Shown piece after piece: positions 25,784 through 34,079 of a stretch of DNA of 64,000 nt. Below the pieces are notes generated by a model, which saw only the letters and a program-made list of their open reading frames with translations, made no database searches and was not told where the DNA came from. The position numbers and the translations under genes are program-made. Source of the stretch: Alphaproteobacteria bacterium (GTDB taxonomy: Bacteria; Pseudomonadota; Alphaproteobacteria; JAJUGE01). Location of the stretch: assembly GCA_029268305.1 (NCBI GenBank), contig JAJUGE010000007.1:1-64000 (forward strand). Reading direction: 5' to 3'. The first letter of the stretch is position 1. Each line of letters starts with the position of its first letter.

Positions 25784-25966
25784 CGCCATCCTCGAACGTT
25801 TCCGGACCGACAATGTAAATGCGTCACTCGACCGGCGTGGAAAGATTTCCGCCTGCTCGAGCGGATGCGGCATCGCGGCGGCGCTCGTGTCGTTTACCTC
25901 GCAGGTAATTTCTTCCCCGCCGGACAAGGCGGATTCTCCCGACAGTCGATCGTCGAGGAGATCACG

Positions 25967-26401
25967 ATGAAGCTGAAGAGGCGTGAGGTGCTGCGATCCA
26001 TGATGTTCGCCGGTGCCGCTGCCGCCACCTTCGACGCGGAAGCCGCCGGCACCGGTGGGTCGGCTCGGAAGCACGAACCCATCGCAGTGGTAGTGACGAT
26101 CCAGGTGAAGCAGGGCCGCGAGCGGGAGTTTCTCGAGCTCTTGCGGCCGGTGCTCGATGCCATGCGGCACGAGGGGACGTTCGTGAACGCGGTGCTCCAC
26201 CGGGACCCGGAGGACCCATCGCGGTTCATGATCTACGAGACGTGGGCTGACCGGACCGATCTGGTCGACGTACAGGTCCATCGCGACTACCGGCGGGCTT
26301 ACATGGACGGCCTCTCCGACCTGCTGCACAGTCCGCGGGACATCCAGGTCTGGCAGCCAGTGCGGTCGGACTTCGCGTTCTTCGCGCCGAAGGGAACCTG
26401 A
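25967..26401 (+). CDS. Exported antibiotic-biosynthesis-monooxygenase (ABM) domain protein
   Basis: This 144-residue protein has an N-terminal export signal resembling a Tat leader (MKLKRREVLRSMMFAGAAAA), then one ABM dimeric alpha-beta-barrel domain (AVVVTIQVKQGREREFLELL, HRDPEDPSRFMIYETWADR). Relatives such as YgiN act as cofactor-free quinol or anthrone oxygenases. Export is unusual for this family. A strong GAGGAG precedes the ATG. The next gene, 95 bases on, encodes a quinone-reductase/UbiA fusion, so a role in quinone or phenol chemistry is possible but unproven. Confidence 0.82.
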   Translation: MKLKRREVLRSMMFAGAAAATFDAEAAGTGGSARKHEPIAVVVTIQVKQGREREFLELLRPVLDAMRHEGTFVNAVLHRDPEDPSRFMIYETWADRTDLVDVQVHRDYRRAYMDGLSDLLHSPRDIQVWQPVRSDFAFFAPKGT

Positions 26402-26496
26402 AGCCGGAGCGGGCGTCTCTACCCCGAGCATTCCGCAGAGTGGGATATCGGGTTGGGCATCGAACCGTCCGAGCCTGCCGAACCAGCGGCAGGTTC

Positions 26497-28014
26497 GTGA
26501 ATATTTTGCTGATCGTCGGGCACCCGCGTGCGGGTAGCCTCTGCCACGCCCTTGCGGACGCCTACGAAGCCGGCGCGCGCGACGCCGGCGCCGACCTGGT
26601 TCGGCTCGACCTCCGGGACCTCGCATTCTCGCGGGATGTCGAGACAGAGGCCATGAGCCTGCAGGAAACCGAGCCGGACGTCGCCCGGACGCGCGAGCTG
26701 GTGACGTGGGCCGAACATCTGGTCTTCGTCTACCCCACCTGGTGGGGAACGATGCCATCGCTGCTCAAAGGCTTTCTCGACCGGCTACTTCTGCCGGGCT
26801 TCGCGTTCCGGCATTCGGAGAACGCGATCGGCTACGAGGGTCTGCTCGGGGGTCGAAGCGCGCATCTGATCACGACCATGGACACGCCGCCCGCGATATA
26901 CCGGCTCGCCTACCGGGCGCCAGGACATAATGCGATGCGGCGGGCGACACTCGGCTTCTGCGACATTGCCCCGACGCGCGTGACCGCGTTCGGCTCTGTG
27001 CTGAACTCGGACATAGCCCGCCGCGCGCGATGGATCGAGCGGGTGCGGCGGGAAGGGCGGCGGCTCCGCGGTGCCGTCCCTACCCCGGGGGAGCGGGCGA
27101 AGGCGCGGCTCGGCGCCTGGCTCGCGGCGCTTCGTCTTCAATTTTATCCCACGACGTGGATGGCGTACGCCATCGGTGCGATGCTGTGGGCGGGCGTCTC
27201 CGCGCTCGGAACGGCAGCATTCTGGCTCGGCTATCTGGTCCTGTTCTTCCTGGAAGCTGCCACCGTGTTCACGAACGAACTCGCCGACCTCGCGGCCGAC
27301 CGGAAGAACCGCCGATACGGCCCGTTCAACGGCGGCTCCCGGGTGCTCGTCGAGGGGCGCGTCTCGGAGGCGGCGATGCGGGCCGGCCTGGTCGTCGCCC
27401 TCGGCCTGGCGCTCGCGTCCGCACTCTCGCTGGTCATATGGACGGATGCGCCGGCGCTCGGCACGAGCCTCGTGCTCGCGGTGACGGCCATCGCGGCACT
27501 TTCCTATACGATGCCGCCGATCAAGCTCTGCTACCGCACCCTCGGCGAGGTCGACGTCGCCTTCACCCACGGGCCCGCGGTGCTCGTCTGCGGCTGGGTG
27601 ATCATGGGGGGCGGGGTGCTACATGCGGCGCCCTGGCTCGCCGGCATTCCGCTGGCGCTGGCGGTCCTGCCCTCGATCACGCTCTCGAATGTGCCCGACC
27701 TGGAGGCCGATGCCGCCGTCGGCAAGGCGACGATCGCCGTGCGGTTCGGACAGCGGGCCGCGATCGGCTTCGCCATGGCCGCGACAGCCGCATCAGCCGC
27801 GTGCGCCGTCCTGTGGCCCTTCGTCGGCGCCGCGCCCGACTTCTATCTGACGGTGCCTTGGGGAGCGGTTCCCCATGCTGCCTGGTTGCTGTGGCTCCTG
27901 GCCCGGGCTCTCCCGGAGCAGTCGGTGCCGCGCAACATGATGTCCCTGATGCTGGCCTCGCTGACTCACGTACTGTGGTTCATAGTGCCGCCCTTCATAT
28001 TTCTGATGATCTGA
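26497..28014 (+). CDS. Fusion of flavodoxin-like NAD(P)H quinone reductase and UbiA prenyltransferase
   Basis: This is a 505-residue two-part protein. Residues 1-190 are a flavodoxin-like fold of the NQO/MdaB type (NILLIVGHPRAGSLCHAL, VFVYPTWWGTMPSLLKGFLDR). Residues about 215-505 are a polytopic UbiA-family prenyltransferase with two Asp-rich motifs, NELADLAADR and SNVPDLEAD, which bind Mg-diphosphate. There is no stop or frameshift between the parts. The start is GTG 26497. A membrane enzyme that reduces a quinoid acceptor and prenylates it, or handles prenylquinones, is a reasonable inference. This fusion is not one I know as characterised. Confidence 0.82.
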   Translation: MNILLIVGHPRAGSLCHALADAYEAGARDAGADLVRLDLRDLAFSRDVETEAMSLQETEPDVARTRELVTWAEHLVFVYPTWWGTMPSLLKGFLDRLLLPGFAFRHSENAIGYEGLLGGRSAHLITTMDTPPAIYRLAYRAPGHNAMRRATLGFCDIAPTRVTAFGSVLNSDIARRARWIERVRREGRRLRGAVPTPGERAKARLGAWLAALRLQFYPTTWMAYAIGAMLWAGVSALGTAAFWLGYLVLFFLEAATVFTNELADLAADRKNRRYGPFNGGSRVLVEGRVSEAAMRAGLVVALGLALASALSLVIWTDAPALGTSLVLAVTAIAALSYTMPPIKLCYRTLGEVDVAFTHGPAVLVCGWVIMGGGVLHAAPWLAGIPLALAVLPSITLSNVPDLEADAAVGKATIAVRFGQRAAIGFAMAATAASAACAVLWPFVGAAPDFYLTVPWGAVPHAAWLLWLLARALPEQSVPRNMMSLMLASLTHVLWFIVPPFIFLMI

Positions 28015-28111
28015 CGTCGGCGTCGCCCCGGGGCGGCCACGAAGGTCGCTGGCGAGCTTGACAGGGGCGGTTCGCGAGACCTTGATTCGGAAAGGCACGA
28101 GGCGAGGGAGC

Positions 28112-28306
28112 ATGCTAATGGAATCGATCCGCGCTGCGGTGGCGCCGAATCTGGTCGGGGTGAATCGGCTTTCCGCGGTGGGCTCGGCGCTCGCCGCCAT
28201 CGCTTTTGGCGCCTTTCTGCTCTGGGGTGCGGGCTTCGCGCATTCCGACCTGATCCATGATGCTGCTCACGACAGCCGGCATTCGTTCGTCTTTCCCTGC
28301 CACTGA
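28112..28306 (+). CDS. cbtB: Cobalt transporter small subunit CbtB
   Basis: This 64-residue protein has one membrane segment (VGSALAAIAFGAFLLWGAGFA) and the hallmark C-terminal His-rich tail, HDAAHDSRHSFVFPCH, which probably binds metal. The start is ATG 28112, with GAGGGAG upstream. CbtB always pairs with CbtA, which follows 33 bases later. The family is a predicted cobalt importer, usually under cobalamin control, but the 97 bases upstream are too short for a cobalamin riboswitch. Confidence 0.88.
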   Translation: MLMESIRAAVAPNLVGVNRLSAVGSALAAIAFGAFLLWGAGFAHSDLIHDAAHDSRHSFVFPCH

Positions 28307-28339
28307 GGTGGCAGTTCGCGCTCAGCGCGCGGCCCGCTG

Positions 28340-29059
28340 ATGTTCGCCCGCGTCTTCTTCTCCGCCATAGCCGCAGGTCTGGTCGCCGGCCTGCTGATCT
28401 CGCTGCTGCAGTCCCTGACGACGACGCCGCTGATCCGCGCGGCCGAGGTGTACGAGACGGCGGCGCCGGCTGAGCACCGCCATACCGAGGCAGAGGGGCA
28501 CGTACACGACGACTCGCACGAGCACGGGGCCGCACCTCCGCTGCTCTTGACCGTCGGCGCGAACGTCATCGTCGGCGTGGGGTACGCGCTGCTCCTGGTC
28601 GGCTGCCTAGCCCTGCACGGCCGTCCGGTGGACGGGCGCCGTGGACTGCTCTGGGGCGCTGCGGGCTTCGTCGTGTTCGTGGCGGCGCCAACCCTCGGGC
28701 TGCCGCCCGAGACGCCGGGCATGATGGCGGCGGATCTCGCGGCACGGCAGATGTGGTGGCTCGGCGCCGCGGCGGCCGCGGGGGCCGGTCTGTGGCTGGC
28801 CGTCTTCGCCCACATCCCCCTGGCCGTGCCGCTCGGCATCGCGGTCGCCCTGGTGCCGCATCTCGTCGGGGCGCCGGAGGCGGTCGGGAATGGCGGCGCG
28901 GTTCCGCCGGAGCTCGCCGCGCGGTTCGCGGTCACCGCCATCGGCGTGGGTGCCGCCTTCTGGGTCGTGCTCGGCTGGGTCGCCGGGACGATCTACGGAC
29001 GGTTCCGGTCGCCGGCGATCGATCAAGGCGGACAATCACGAACAATGGTGGAGGAGTAA
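28340..29059 (+). CDS. cbtA: Cobalt transporter subunit CbtA
   Basis: This is a 239-residue inner-membrane protein with about five to six hydrophobic segments, matching CbtA (MFARVFFSAIAAGLVAGLL start). A long His/Glu/Asp-rich loop at about 45-66 (EHRHTEAEGHVHDDSHEHG) probably collects metal ions. It forms an operon with cbtB. Its stop is only 4 bases before the TauD-family gene, so the dioxygenase is very likely on the same transcript. Confidence 0.88.
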   Translation: MFARVFFSAIAAGLVAGLLISLLQSLTTTPLIRAAEVYETAAPAEHRHTEAEGHVHDDSHEHGAAPPLLLTVGANVIVGVGYALLLVGCLALHGRPVDGRRGLLWGAAGFVVFVAAPTLGLPPETPGMMAADLAARQMWWLGAAAAAGAGLWLAVFAHIPLAVPLGIAVALVPHLVGAPEAVGNGGAVPPELAARFAVTAIGVGAAFWVVLGWVAGTIYGRFRSPAIDQGGQSRTMVEE

Positions 29060-29063
29060 CGCC

Positions 29064-29891
29064 GTGACCCTCGAGACCATCACCGTCAAGCCGGTGACGC
29101 CGCGCATCGGCGCCGAGATCGGCAATGTCGACCTGTCGCAGCCGCTCGGCAACCGGACCTTCCAGGAGATCCATGACGCCCTTATGCGGCATCAGGTGAT
29201 CTTCTTCCGCGATCAGAAGATGTCGCTCGAACAGCACAAGGAACTCGGGCGCATGTTCGGCGAGCTTCATATCCATCCCGGCTCGCCGGGGCCGGAGGGG
29301 CATCCGGAGATTCTGATCATCCACGCCGACGAGAAGTCGAAGCGCGTGGCGGGCGACCTCTGGCACTCGGATGTCTCGTGCGACGAGGAGCCGCCGATGG
29401 GCAGCATCCTGCACATCCACACCGTGCCCGAATGCGGCGGCGACACCCTGTTCGCCAGCATGTACGCCGCCTACGAGGCGCTCTCGGAGCCGATGAAGGC
29501 CTTCCTGGCACCGCTCACCGCCATCCACGAAGGCGAGCACGTCTATCGCGGGCGCTACAGCCATCAAGGCGTGGACGACGCCGGCAAGGTCTATCCGAAA
29601 GCGGAGCATCCTGTCGTCCGCACTCACCCTGTCACCGGCCGGAAGGCGCTCTACGTCAACTCCGGCTTCACGACGCGTATTCCTCAGCTCTCGAAGCTCG
29701 AGAGCGACGCAGTGCTGCGGATGCTCTACGAACATTGCGCCAGTCCGCTGTTCCAGTGCCGCTTCCGGTGGGAGAAGAACTCCGTGGCGTTCTGGGACAA
29801 TCGCTGCGTTCAGCACTATGCCATGTGGGACTATTATCCCCAGGTGCGATCCGGATACCGCGTGACGATCAAGGGCGAGCGCCCGGTCTGA
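29064..29891 (+). CDS. TauD/TfdA-family Fe(II)/2-oxoglutarate dioxygenase
   Basis: This 275-residue non-haem dioxygenase has the facial triad in WHSDVSCDEEPP (His-X-Asp) and a distal His in VQHYAMWDYYP. The C-terminal Arg that binds 2-oxoglutarate is in GYRVTIKG. Relatives hydroxylate taurine, alkylsulfates or aryloxyalkanoates and release the cleaved group. The start is GTG 29064 behind a strong GGAGGAG. The tight link to cbtBA upstream and a thioesterase gene 11 bases downstream suggests one operon. The substrate is unknown; a TauE-like exporter gene lies nearby. Confidence 0.9.
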   Translation: MTLETITVKPVTPRIGAEIGNVDLSQPLGNRTFQEIHDALMRHQVIFFRDQKMSLEQHKELGRMFGELHIHPGSPGPEGHPEILIIHADEKSKRVAGDLWHSDVSCDEEPPMGSILHIHTVPECGGDTLFASMYAAYEALSEPMKAFLAPLTAIHEGEHVYRGRYSHQGVDDAGKVYPKAEHPVVRTHPVTGRKALYVNSGFTTRIPQLSKLESDAVLRMLYEHCASPLFQCRFRWEKNSVAFWDNRCVQHYAMWDYYPQVRSGYRVTIKGERPV

Positions 29892-29902
29892 AGGAGAAGC
29901 AG

Positions 29903-30319
29903 TTGGCAGGTAAGGGACGTTCCCGGGAAGAGGTCGAGGCGAGGCTCGCGCGTTCGCCCTATCACCGTTGGCTTGGGCTCCGGATCGGCGAGATCGGCGA
30001 GGAGACGATCGAGATCGTCATGCCGTGGCGCGACGAGATCCTCAGTCGCACCGAGCCGCATCCGGTGGTGCATGGCGGCATTCTCGGCTCGTTGATCGAC
30101 ATGGCTGGATTGTTCGCGGTCTACGCTTCGGGTGCTACGCCGACTGGCACCGCCTACATGCACGTCGACTACCATCGCCCCGCCACCGCCGGACCGCTCA
30201 CCGCGAAGGCGCGCATCCTCAAGCTCGGCCGCAGCCTCTCGACGGCCGAGATCTTCATTTATGGCCCGGACGGGAAGCTGCTGGCCAGCGGCCGCGGCGG
30301 CTATCCCTGCGAGAGCTGA
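29903..30319 (+). CDS. PaaI-type hotdog-fold thioesterase
   Basis: This 138-residue thioesterase has the hotdog motif HPVVHGGILGSLIDMAG and ends in SGRGGYPC. It hydrolyses acyl-CoA, often aromatic or phenylacetyl-type. The start is an unusual TTG at 29903, supported by AAGGAG seven bases upstream. The first in-frame ATG lies well inside the fold. It begins 11 bases after the dioxygenase stop, so it is likely co-transcribed with cbtBA and the dioxygenase gene. Confidence 0.85.
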   Translation: MAGKGRSREEVEARLARSPYHRWLGLRIGEIGEETIEIVMPWRDEILSRTEPHPVVHGGILGSLIDMAGLFAVYASGATPTGTAYMHVDYHRPATAGPLTAKARILKLGRSLSTAEIFIYGPDGKLLASGRGGYPCES

Positions 30320-30363
30320 CGGTCGCGAGAACGGGTGGGGCCACGAAGGGGCCCGCGATCGCT

Positions 30364-30771
30364 TCAGCTTTGCGGCGCGGGGTAGCCGCGTGCGTCTGTC
30401 TCGCGGTCCTTGTAGTTGACGATCCGGCTCGGCGACAGGTGCGTGCCGAGCAGCTTCATGGGCCTGTCGCCCGCGGTGCGGAAGCTGTGCGGCACGTTGG
30501 CGGGGATGGCCACCGAATCGCCGGGGCCGAGGCGCACCTTCTCCTCCTCCCTCCCGTCGATCCATGCTTCGGCCTCGCCTTCGAGGATCAGCAGGATCTC
30601 CATGTAGGGATGCGAATGCACCGCGGCGGCATACCCCGGCTCCGCCACCTGAATGCCGGTGCGCACCGGCATCGATCCATCGTCGGCACCGAGCAAGGGC
30701 CGATAATGGGAAGCGGGACCGAACGAAACCGTCTCCGCATCGGCGAGACGTGCAACTCTCAGCTCGTCCAT
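30364..30771 (-). CDS. Cupin-domain protein
   Basis: This is a 135-residue single-cupin protein. The metal ligands are in motif 1, HSHPYMEILLILEGEAE (His-X-His and Glu), and motif 2, VPHSF. Single cupins of this kind serve as small dioxygenases, isomerases or sugar-acid binding proteins. The sequence does not settle the activity. It is the leftmost gene of a leftward set with TauE and a second cupin, and converges on the thioesterase gene. Confidence 0.8.
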   Translation of the reverse strand: MDELRVARLADAETVSFGPASHYRPLLGADDGSMPVRTGIQVAEPGYAAAVHSHPYMEILLILEGEAEAWIDGREEEKVRLGPGDSVAIPANVPHSFRTAGDRPMKLLGTHLSPSRIVNYKDRETDARGYPAPQS

Positions 30772-30833
30772 CGGGCGATCCTCCCGATCACAGCCAATTG
30801 CATCGAGGACGCATCATAGCCGCGGGGGAGCCA

Positions 30834-31592
30834 CTAGGTCATCACGTTCTGGACGAGCAGGATGGCGCCCGATGCCAGCAGGAGGCAGAGCACGACCCGA
30901 CGAAACAGCTCCTCGCCGACGCCGGCGTAGGCTTTGACGCCTGTCCAGGCGCCGAGGAGCGTGACCGGCGTCGCGGCCGCGCTGACGAGCAGCACCTGGG
31001 AGTCGATCTGGCCGCTGATGCCCATTCCCAGCGCCGCCAGGGCCAGTACGACCAGGTTGAAGGGCTGATACGTCGCCCGTTGCCCTGCGCTCTTTCCGCC
31101 GCGCAACTGCAGCCAGATCAGCGGCAGCGGGCCGGAGAGGCCGGAGAAGCCGCCGAGAAAGCCCCCGCCGACACCGACCGCGGCGTCGGCCCCGCGTCCG
31201 CCCCACTGCCCGATGGCGAAGCGGGCGGCGCCGCCGAGCTGGAATGCGGCGTACATCACCAGAAAGGCGCCGACCGTGGTCTTCAACAGCTCCGGCGAGG
31301 CGACCCGAAGCAGGGCGACCCCGGCAGGAACACCGACGACGCCGCCGATCAGGTACGGCGCAGCGCGCCGCCAGTCGAAGGATGAACGGACGGCAACCAG
31401 CCCGACCGTCTGGGCGCCGACCGAGGCGAGTGCCACCAGCGGCGGCACCATTCCCGCCGGCAGGGCATGAAACCAGAAGCCGGAGGCGACGAGCGCGGTG
31501 CCGAAGCCGGCAAATCCGGTGATGAAGCCGGCGATCAGGGCGCCGAGCAGCACGAATGCCCAGTCGAACGGGTCCGCCGGCAACGAAAACAT
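30834..31592 (-). CDS. TauE/SafE-family sulfite/sulfonate exporter-like membrane protein
   Basis: This is a 252-residue polytopic protein with about seven to eight hydrophobic segments and the duplicated Gly-rich signature of the TauE/SafE family (GFITGFAGFGTALV and GGGFLGGFSGLSGPLPLIW). Family members export sulfite, sulfoacetate or other anions. It lies between two cupin genes and a few hundred bases from a TauD-family dioxygenase gene, which could fit release of sulfite from an organosulfur compound. That link is an inference. Confidence 0.87.
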   Translation of the reverse strand: MFSLPADPFDWAFVLLGALIAGFITGFAGFGTALVASGFWFHALPAGMVPPLVALASVGAQTVGLVAVRSSFDWRRAAPYLIGGVVGVPAGVALLRVASPELLKTTVGAFLVMYAAFQLGGAARFAIGQWGGRGADAAVGVGGGFLGGFSGLSGPLPLIWLQLRGGKSAGQRATYQPFNLVVLALAALGMGISGQIDSQVLLVSAAATPVTLLGAWTGVKAYAGVGEELFRRVVLCLLLASGAILLVQNVMT

Positions 31593-31640
31593 GGATGGAA
31601 GCGAACCTCGATGCGCGGCCCCGGGCGAGGGTCCGCTTGC

Positions 31641-32060
31641 TCAGCCTTCGACGGGCGCCGGCGGCCGGCTGTAGTCTTCGTCGCTCACCTTCTCGAACCA
31701 TTCGGTGCCGCCGCCGCTCTCGCTCGTCTCGGACATGGCGAGATGGACGAAGAACCGGTCCGGCGCCGCTCCGTGCCAGTGGCGTGTGTCGGGAGGGATG
31801 CGCGCGGTGTCGCCCGGCCGCAACTCGTGCACCGGCTCTCCTTCGATCTGCAGGCGGCCGATGCCCGACACGACGAAGAGCACCTGGCCCACCGGGTGCG
31901 AGTGCCAGGCGGTGCGGGCGCCCGGTGTGAACGAGACGTTGGTCGCGCGCATGCGCGAGGGCGCCTTGCCGACGATTACCTCGTCCTGCCACACGTCGCC
32001 GGTGAAATTGCTCTCCGGCGCCTTCTTGCTCGGCCGCGATGCCGCTCGAATGATTTCCAT
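31641..32060 (-). CDS. Cupin-domain protein, carboxymuconolactone-type
   Basis: This is a 139-residue cupin. Motif 1 is WHSHPVGQVLFVVSGIG and motif 2 is PPDTRHWHGA. The N-terminal FTGDVWQDEVI and the late MSETS-EWFEKVSDEDY segments are typical of the cupins often found next to carboxymuconolactone decarboxylase or quinone-handling enzymes. The enzymatic role is unknown. It starts the leftward cupin-tauE-cupin group and is divergent from a GNAT gene 100 bases away. Confidence 0.8.
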   Translation of the reverse strand: MEIIRAASRPSKKAPESNFTGDVWQDEVIVGKAPSRMRATNVSFTPGARTAWHSHPVGQVLFVVSGIGRLQIEGEPVHELRPGDTARIPPDTRHWHGAAPDRFFVHLAMSETSESGGGTEWFEKVSDEDYSRPPAPVEG

Positions 32061-32160
32061 GCCCGCGTTTCCTCTTGGTCGTTCGGCTATCGTCGCGGGT
32101 ATCTTCCGTTACGTTCAGTCCGGCTGCAAGCCGGCGATGCGCGTGGGAGAGGGGGACGGA

Positions 32161-32625
32161 ATGTCCGACAGTATCGAGATCCGCGAAGCCGTGCACGCCG
32201 ACCTGCCGGCGATCGTGCGCCTGCTTGCCGACGACCCACTCGGCGCCACGCGCGAACGCTATGAGCAACCGCTGCCGCAGGCGTACGTCGACGCGTTCGA
32301 GGCGATCCGCTCGCAGGGCGGCAATCATTTGCTCGTGGCGACGATCGACGGACGGGTCGTGGGTTGCCTGCAACTCACCATCGTCCAGACGTTCTCTCGC
32401 CTCGGTGCACCGCGGGGGCTGATCGAGGGCGTGCGCGTCGACGCCGCCGTGCGTGGTCGGGGGCTGGGCGAGCGGCTGATCGATCATGCGGTGAAGCGGG
32501 CGAGGGCCGCAGGCTGCGGCCTCGTCCAGCTGACGAGCGACAAATCGCGCGTCGACGCCCAGCGCTTCTACGAGCGGCTGGGCTTCGTGGCGAGTCACGT
32601 CGGCATGAAGCTGGCGCTCGATTGA
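32161..32625 (+). CDS. GNAT-family N-acetyltransferase
   Basis: This 154-residue acetyl-CoA-dependent acetyltransferase has the core motif A GVRVDAAVRGRGLGERLI (pyrophosphate loop RGRGLG) and the late FYERLGFVASHVGMKL. The start is ATG 32161, with GAGAGGGGG upstream. The substrate, an amine of a small molecule or protein, is not known. It ends 10 bases before the stop of the convergent MATE gene. Confidence 0.85.
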   Translation: MSDSIEIREAVHADLPAIVRLLADDPLGATRERYEQPLPQAYVDAFEAIRSQGGNHLLVATIDGRVVGCLQLTIVQTFSRLGAPRGLIEGVRVDAAVRGRGLGERLIDHAVKRARAAGCGLVQLTSDKSRVDAQRFYERLGFVASHVGMKLALD

Positions 32626-32635
32626 TCGGTGCGTT

Positions 32636-34048
32636 TCATCGGTCGCGATTCCAGTTACGCCCGAAAAGCGAGAGGGCGATGATGCCGCCGAAGGCGGTCA
32701 CGCCGGCGGCGACGCAGGCGAACAGGGCCGTTGCGCCGGCTGAGAACCATGCCGCCGCCAATATGCCGCCGCCCGCGGTGAGGCAGAGGCGCACGACGCC
32801 GGCCGAGAACGGCATGACCATGTTGCCCGTCCCCTGGGAGGCGAAATAGAGGGCCATCCCGAGGCCGAACAGACCGTAGAACGGCCCGACGATCGAGAGA
32901 TACAGGGAGCCGAACCGCTGCGCTTCCGGCGCGGCGGTGAAGAAATCGAGCCACAGGTCCGGCTGGAGAGCGACGACACCGCCGATCACACCGGTCACCG
33001 CCGCTACGAACAGGGCGCCCGACCAGGCGATGCGGCGCGCCCGCGCGAATTGACGTGCGCCGAAGTTCAATCCGACCGCCGCCGTGAGCGCCCCACCGAT
33101 GCCGAACGAGACGGGGACGAGCATCAATTCGAGCCGGCTGCCGAGCCCGTAGCCGGCGAGCTCGGCGGCACCGTGCGCCGCGACCAGGCGGGTGACGACG
33201 AGAACGGTGCCGATCGTCAGCACGGCGTTTCCGCAGGCGAGGGCTCCGACCTTGAGGATGTCCGCGAACAGGGCCGGCTCCAATCGGATGCCGGCGAGCC
33301 GCAGGCGCACACCTGCTGCTCCCCGGAGCAGGATCGCCCCCATCACCAGCGTCGCGACGGTGAAGGCGGAGACGAGCGCCACCGCCGGTCCCTGGATCCC
33401 GAGCGCAGGCAACGGGCCCCAGCCGAGCGTGAGGGCGCCCGAAAGCGCGATCTGGAGCAGGCTGGTGCCTATCAGAACGCCGGCCGGCGTCGCCATGTCG
33501 CCGGTACCGCGGAGCACCGAGGCGAAGGTGTTCGCGAGCCATATCATTGCGGCCCCGCCGAAGGCGATGGCGGCATAGGCGACGGCTCCGTCCAGGACGG
33601 CGCTCTCGCCGCCCAGGACAGAGAACAAGGGCCGCGCCAGCACGGCTCCAAACAGAACGAACAGCGTCGCCATTCCGACCGCAATGAGCGCGGCGTGCAG
33701 CACGATCGCGTCGGCGCGCTCGTGGCGCCCTCCACCGAGGGCACGGGCCACCGCCGACGATACGCCGCCGCCCATAGCCCCGGCGGACATCATCTGCATA
33801 AGAGTCTGTAGCGGGAACACGAGTGCGAGAGAGGCGAGGGCCGCGATGCCGATTCGGCTGACGAACCATGCGTCGGCGACCGTGACCATCGTCATCGCCG
33901 CCACCACCGCCACGTTGGGTGCAGCGAGCCGCGCCAGGACCGGGCCGATCGGCCCCCGCAGCATCCGCTCCAAGCGAGGGCTGGCCGGCGCGGCGGAAGT
34001 ACGCTGCGAGGACGGTGGCACTGAAACGAGCTTCGCCGACGCAGTCAT
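32636..34048 (-). CDS. MATE-family multidrug efflux transporter
   Basis: This 470-residue inner-membrane antiporter has about twelve hydrophobic segments in two similar halves (PNVAVVAAMTMVTVADAWFVSRIG at the N half). It probably exports cationic drugs or metabolites in exchange for Na+ or H+. The start is ATG 34048, with GGAGG eight bases upstream. Further upstream in-frame ATGs would run through the operator-like palindrome at 34080-34098. It is divergent from the SRAP gene. Confidence 0.9.
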   Translation of the reverse strand: MTASAKLVSVPPSSQRTSAAPASPRLERMLRGPIGPVLARLAAPNVAVVAAMTMVTVADAWFVSRIGIAALASLALVFPLQTLMQMMSAGAMGGGVSSAVARALGGGRHERADAIVLHAALIAVGMATLFVLFGAVLARPLFSVLGGESAVLDGAVAYAAIAFGGAAMIWLANTFASVLRGTGDMATPAGVLIGTSLLQIALSGALTLGWGPLPALGIQGPAVALVSAFTVATLVMGAILLRGAAGVRLRLAGIRLEPALFADILKVGALACGNAVLTIGTVLVVTRLVAAHGAAELAGYGLGSRLELMLVPVSFGIGGALTAAVGLNFGARQFARARRIAWSGALFVAAVTGVIGGVVALQPDLWLDFFTAAPEAQRFGSLYLSIVGPFYGLFGLGMALYFASQGTGNMVMPFSAGVVRLCLTAGGGILAAAWFSAGATALFACVAAGVTAFGGIIALSLFGRNWNRDR

Positions 34049-34079
34049 GGAGGCGCCTCCAGTAGGGTTCGCGAAGAGT

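Noticed and set aside
28015-28111. Possible cobalamin riboswitch before cbtBA
   Set aside because: The gap is only 97 bases, too short for the roughly 200-base B12 riboswitch, and no B12-box-like sequence was recognised.
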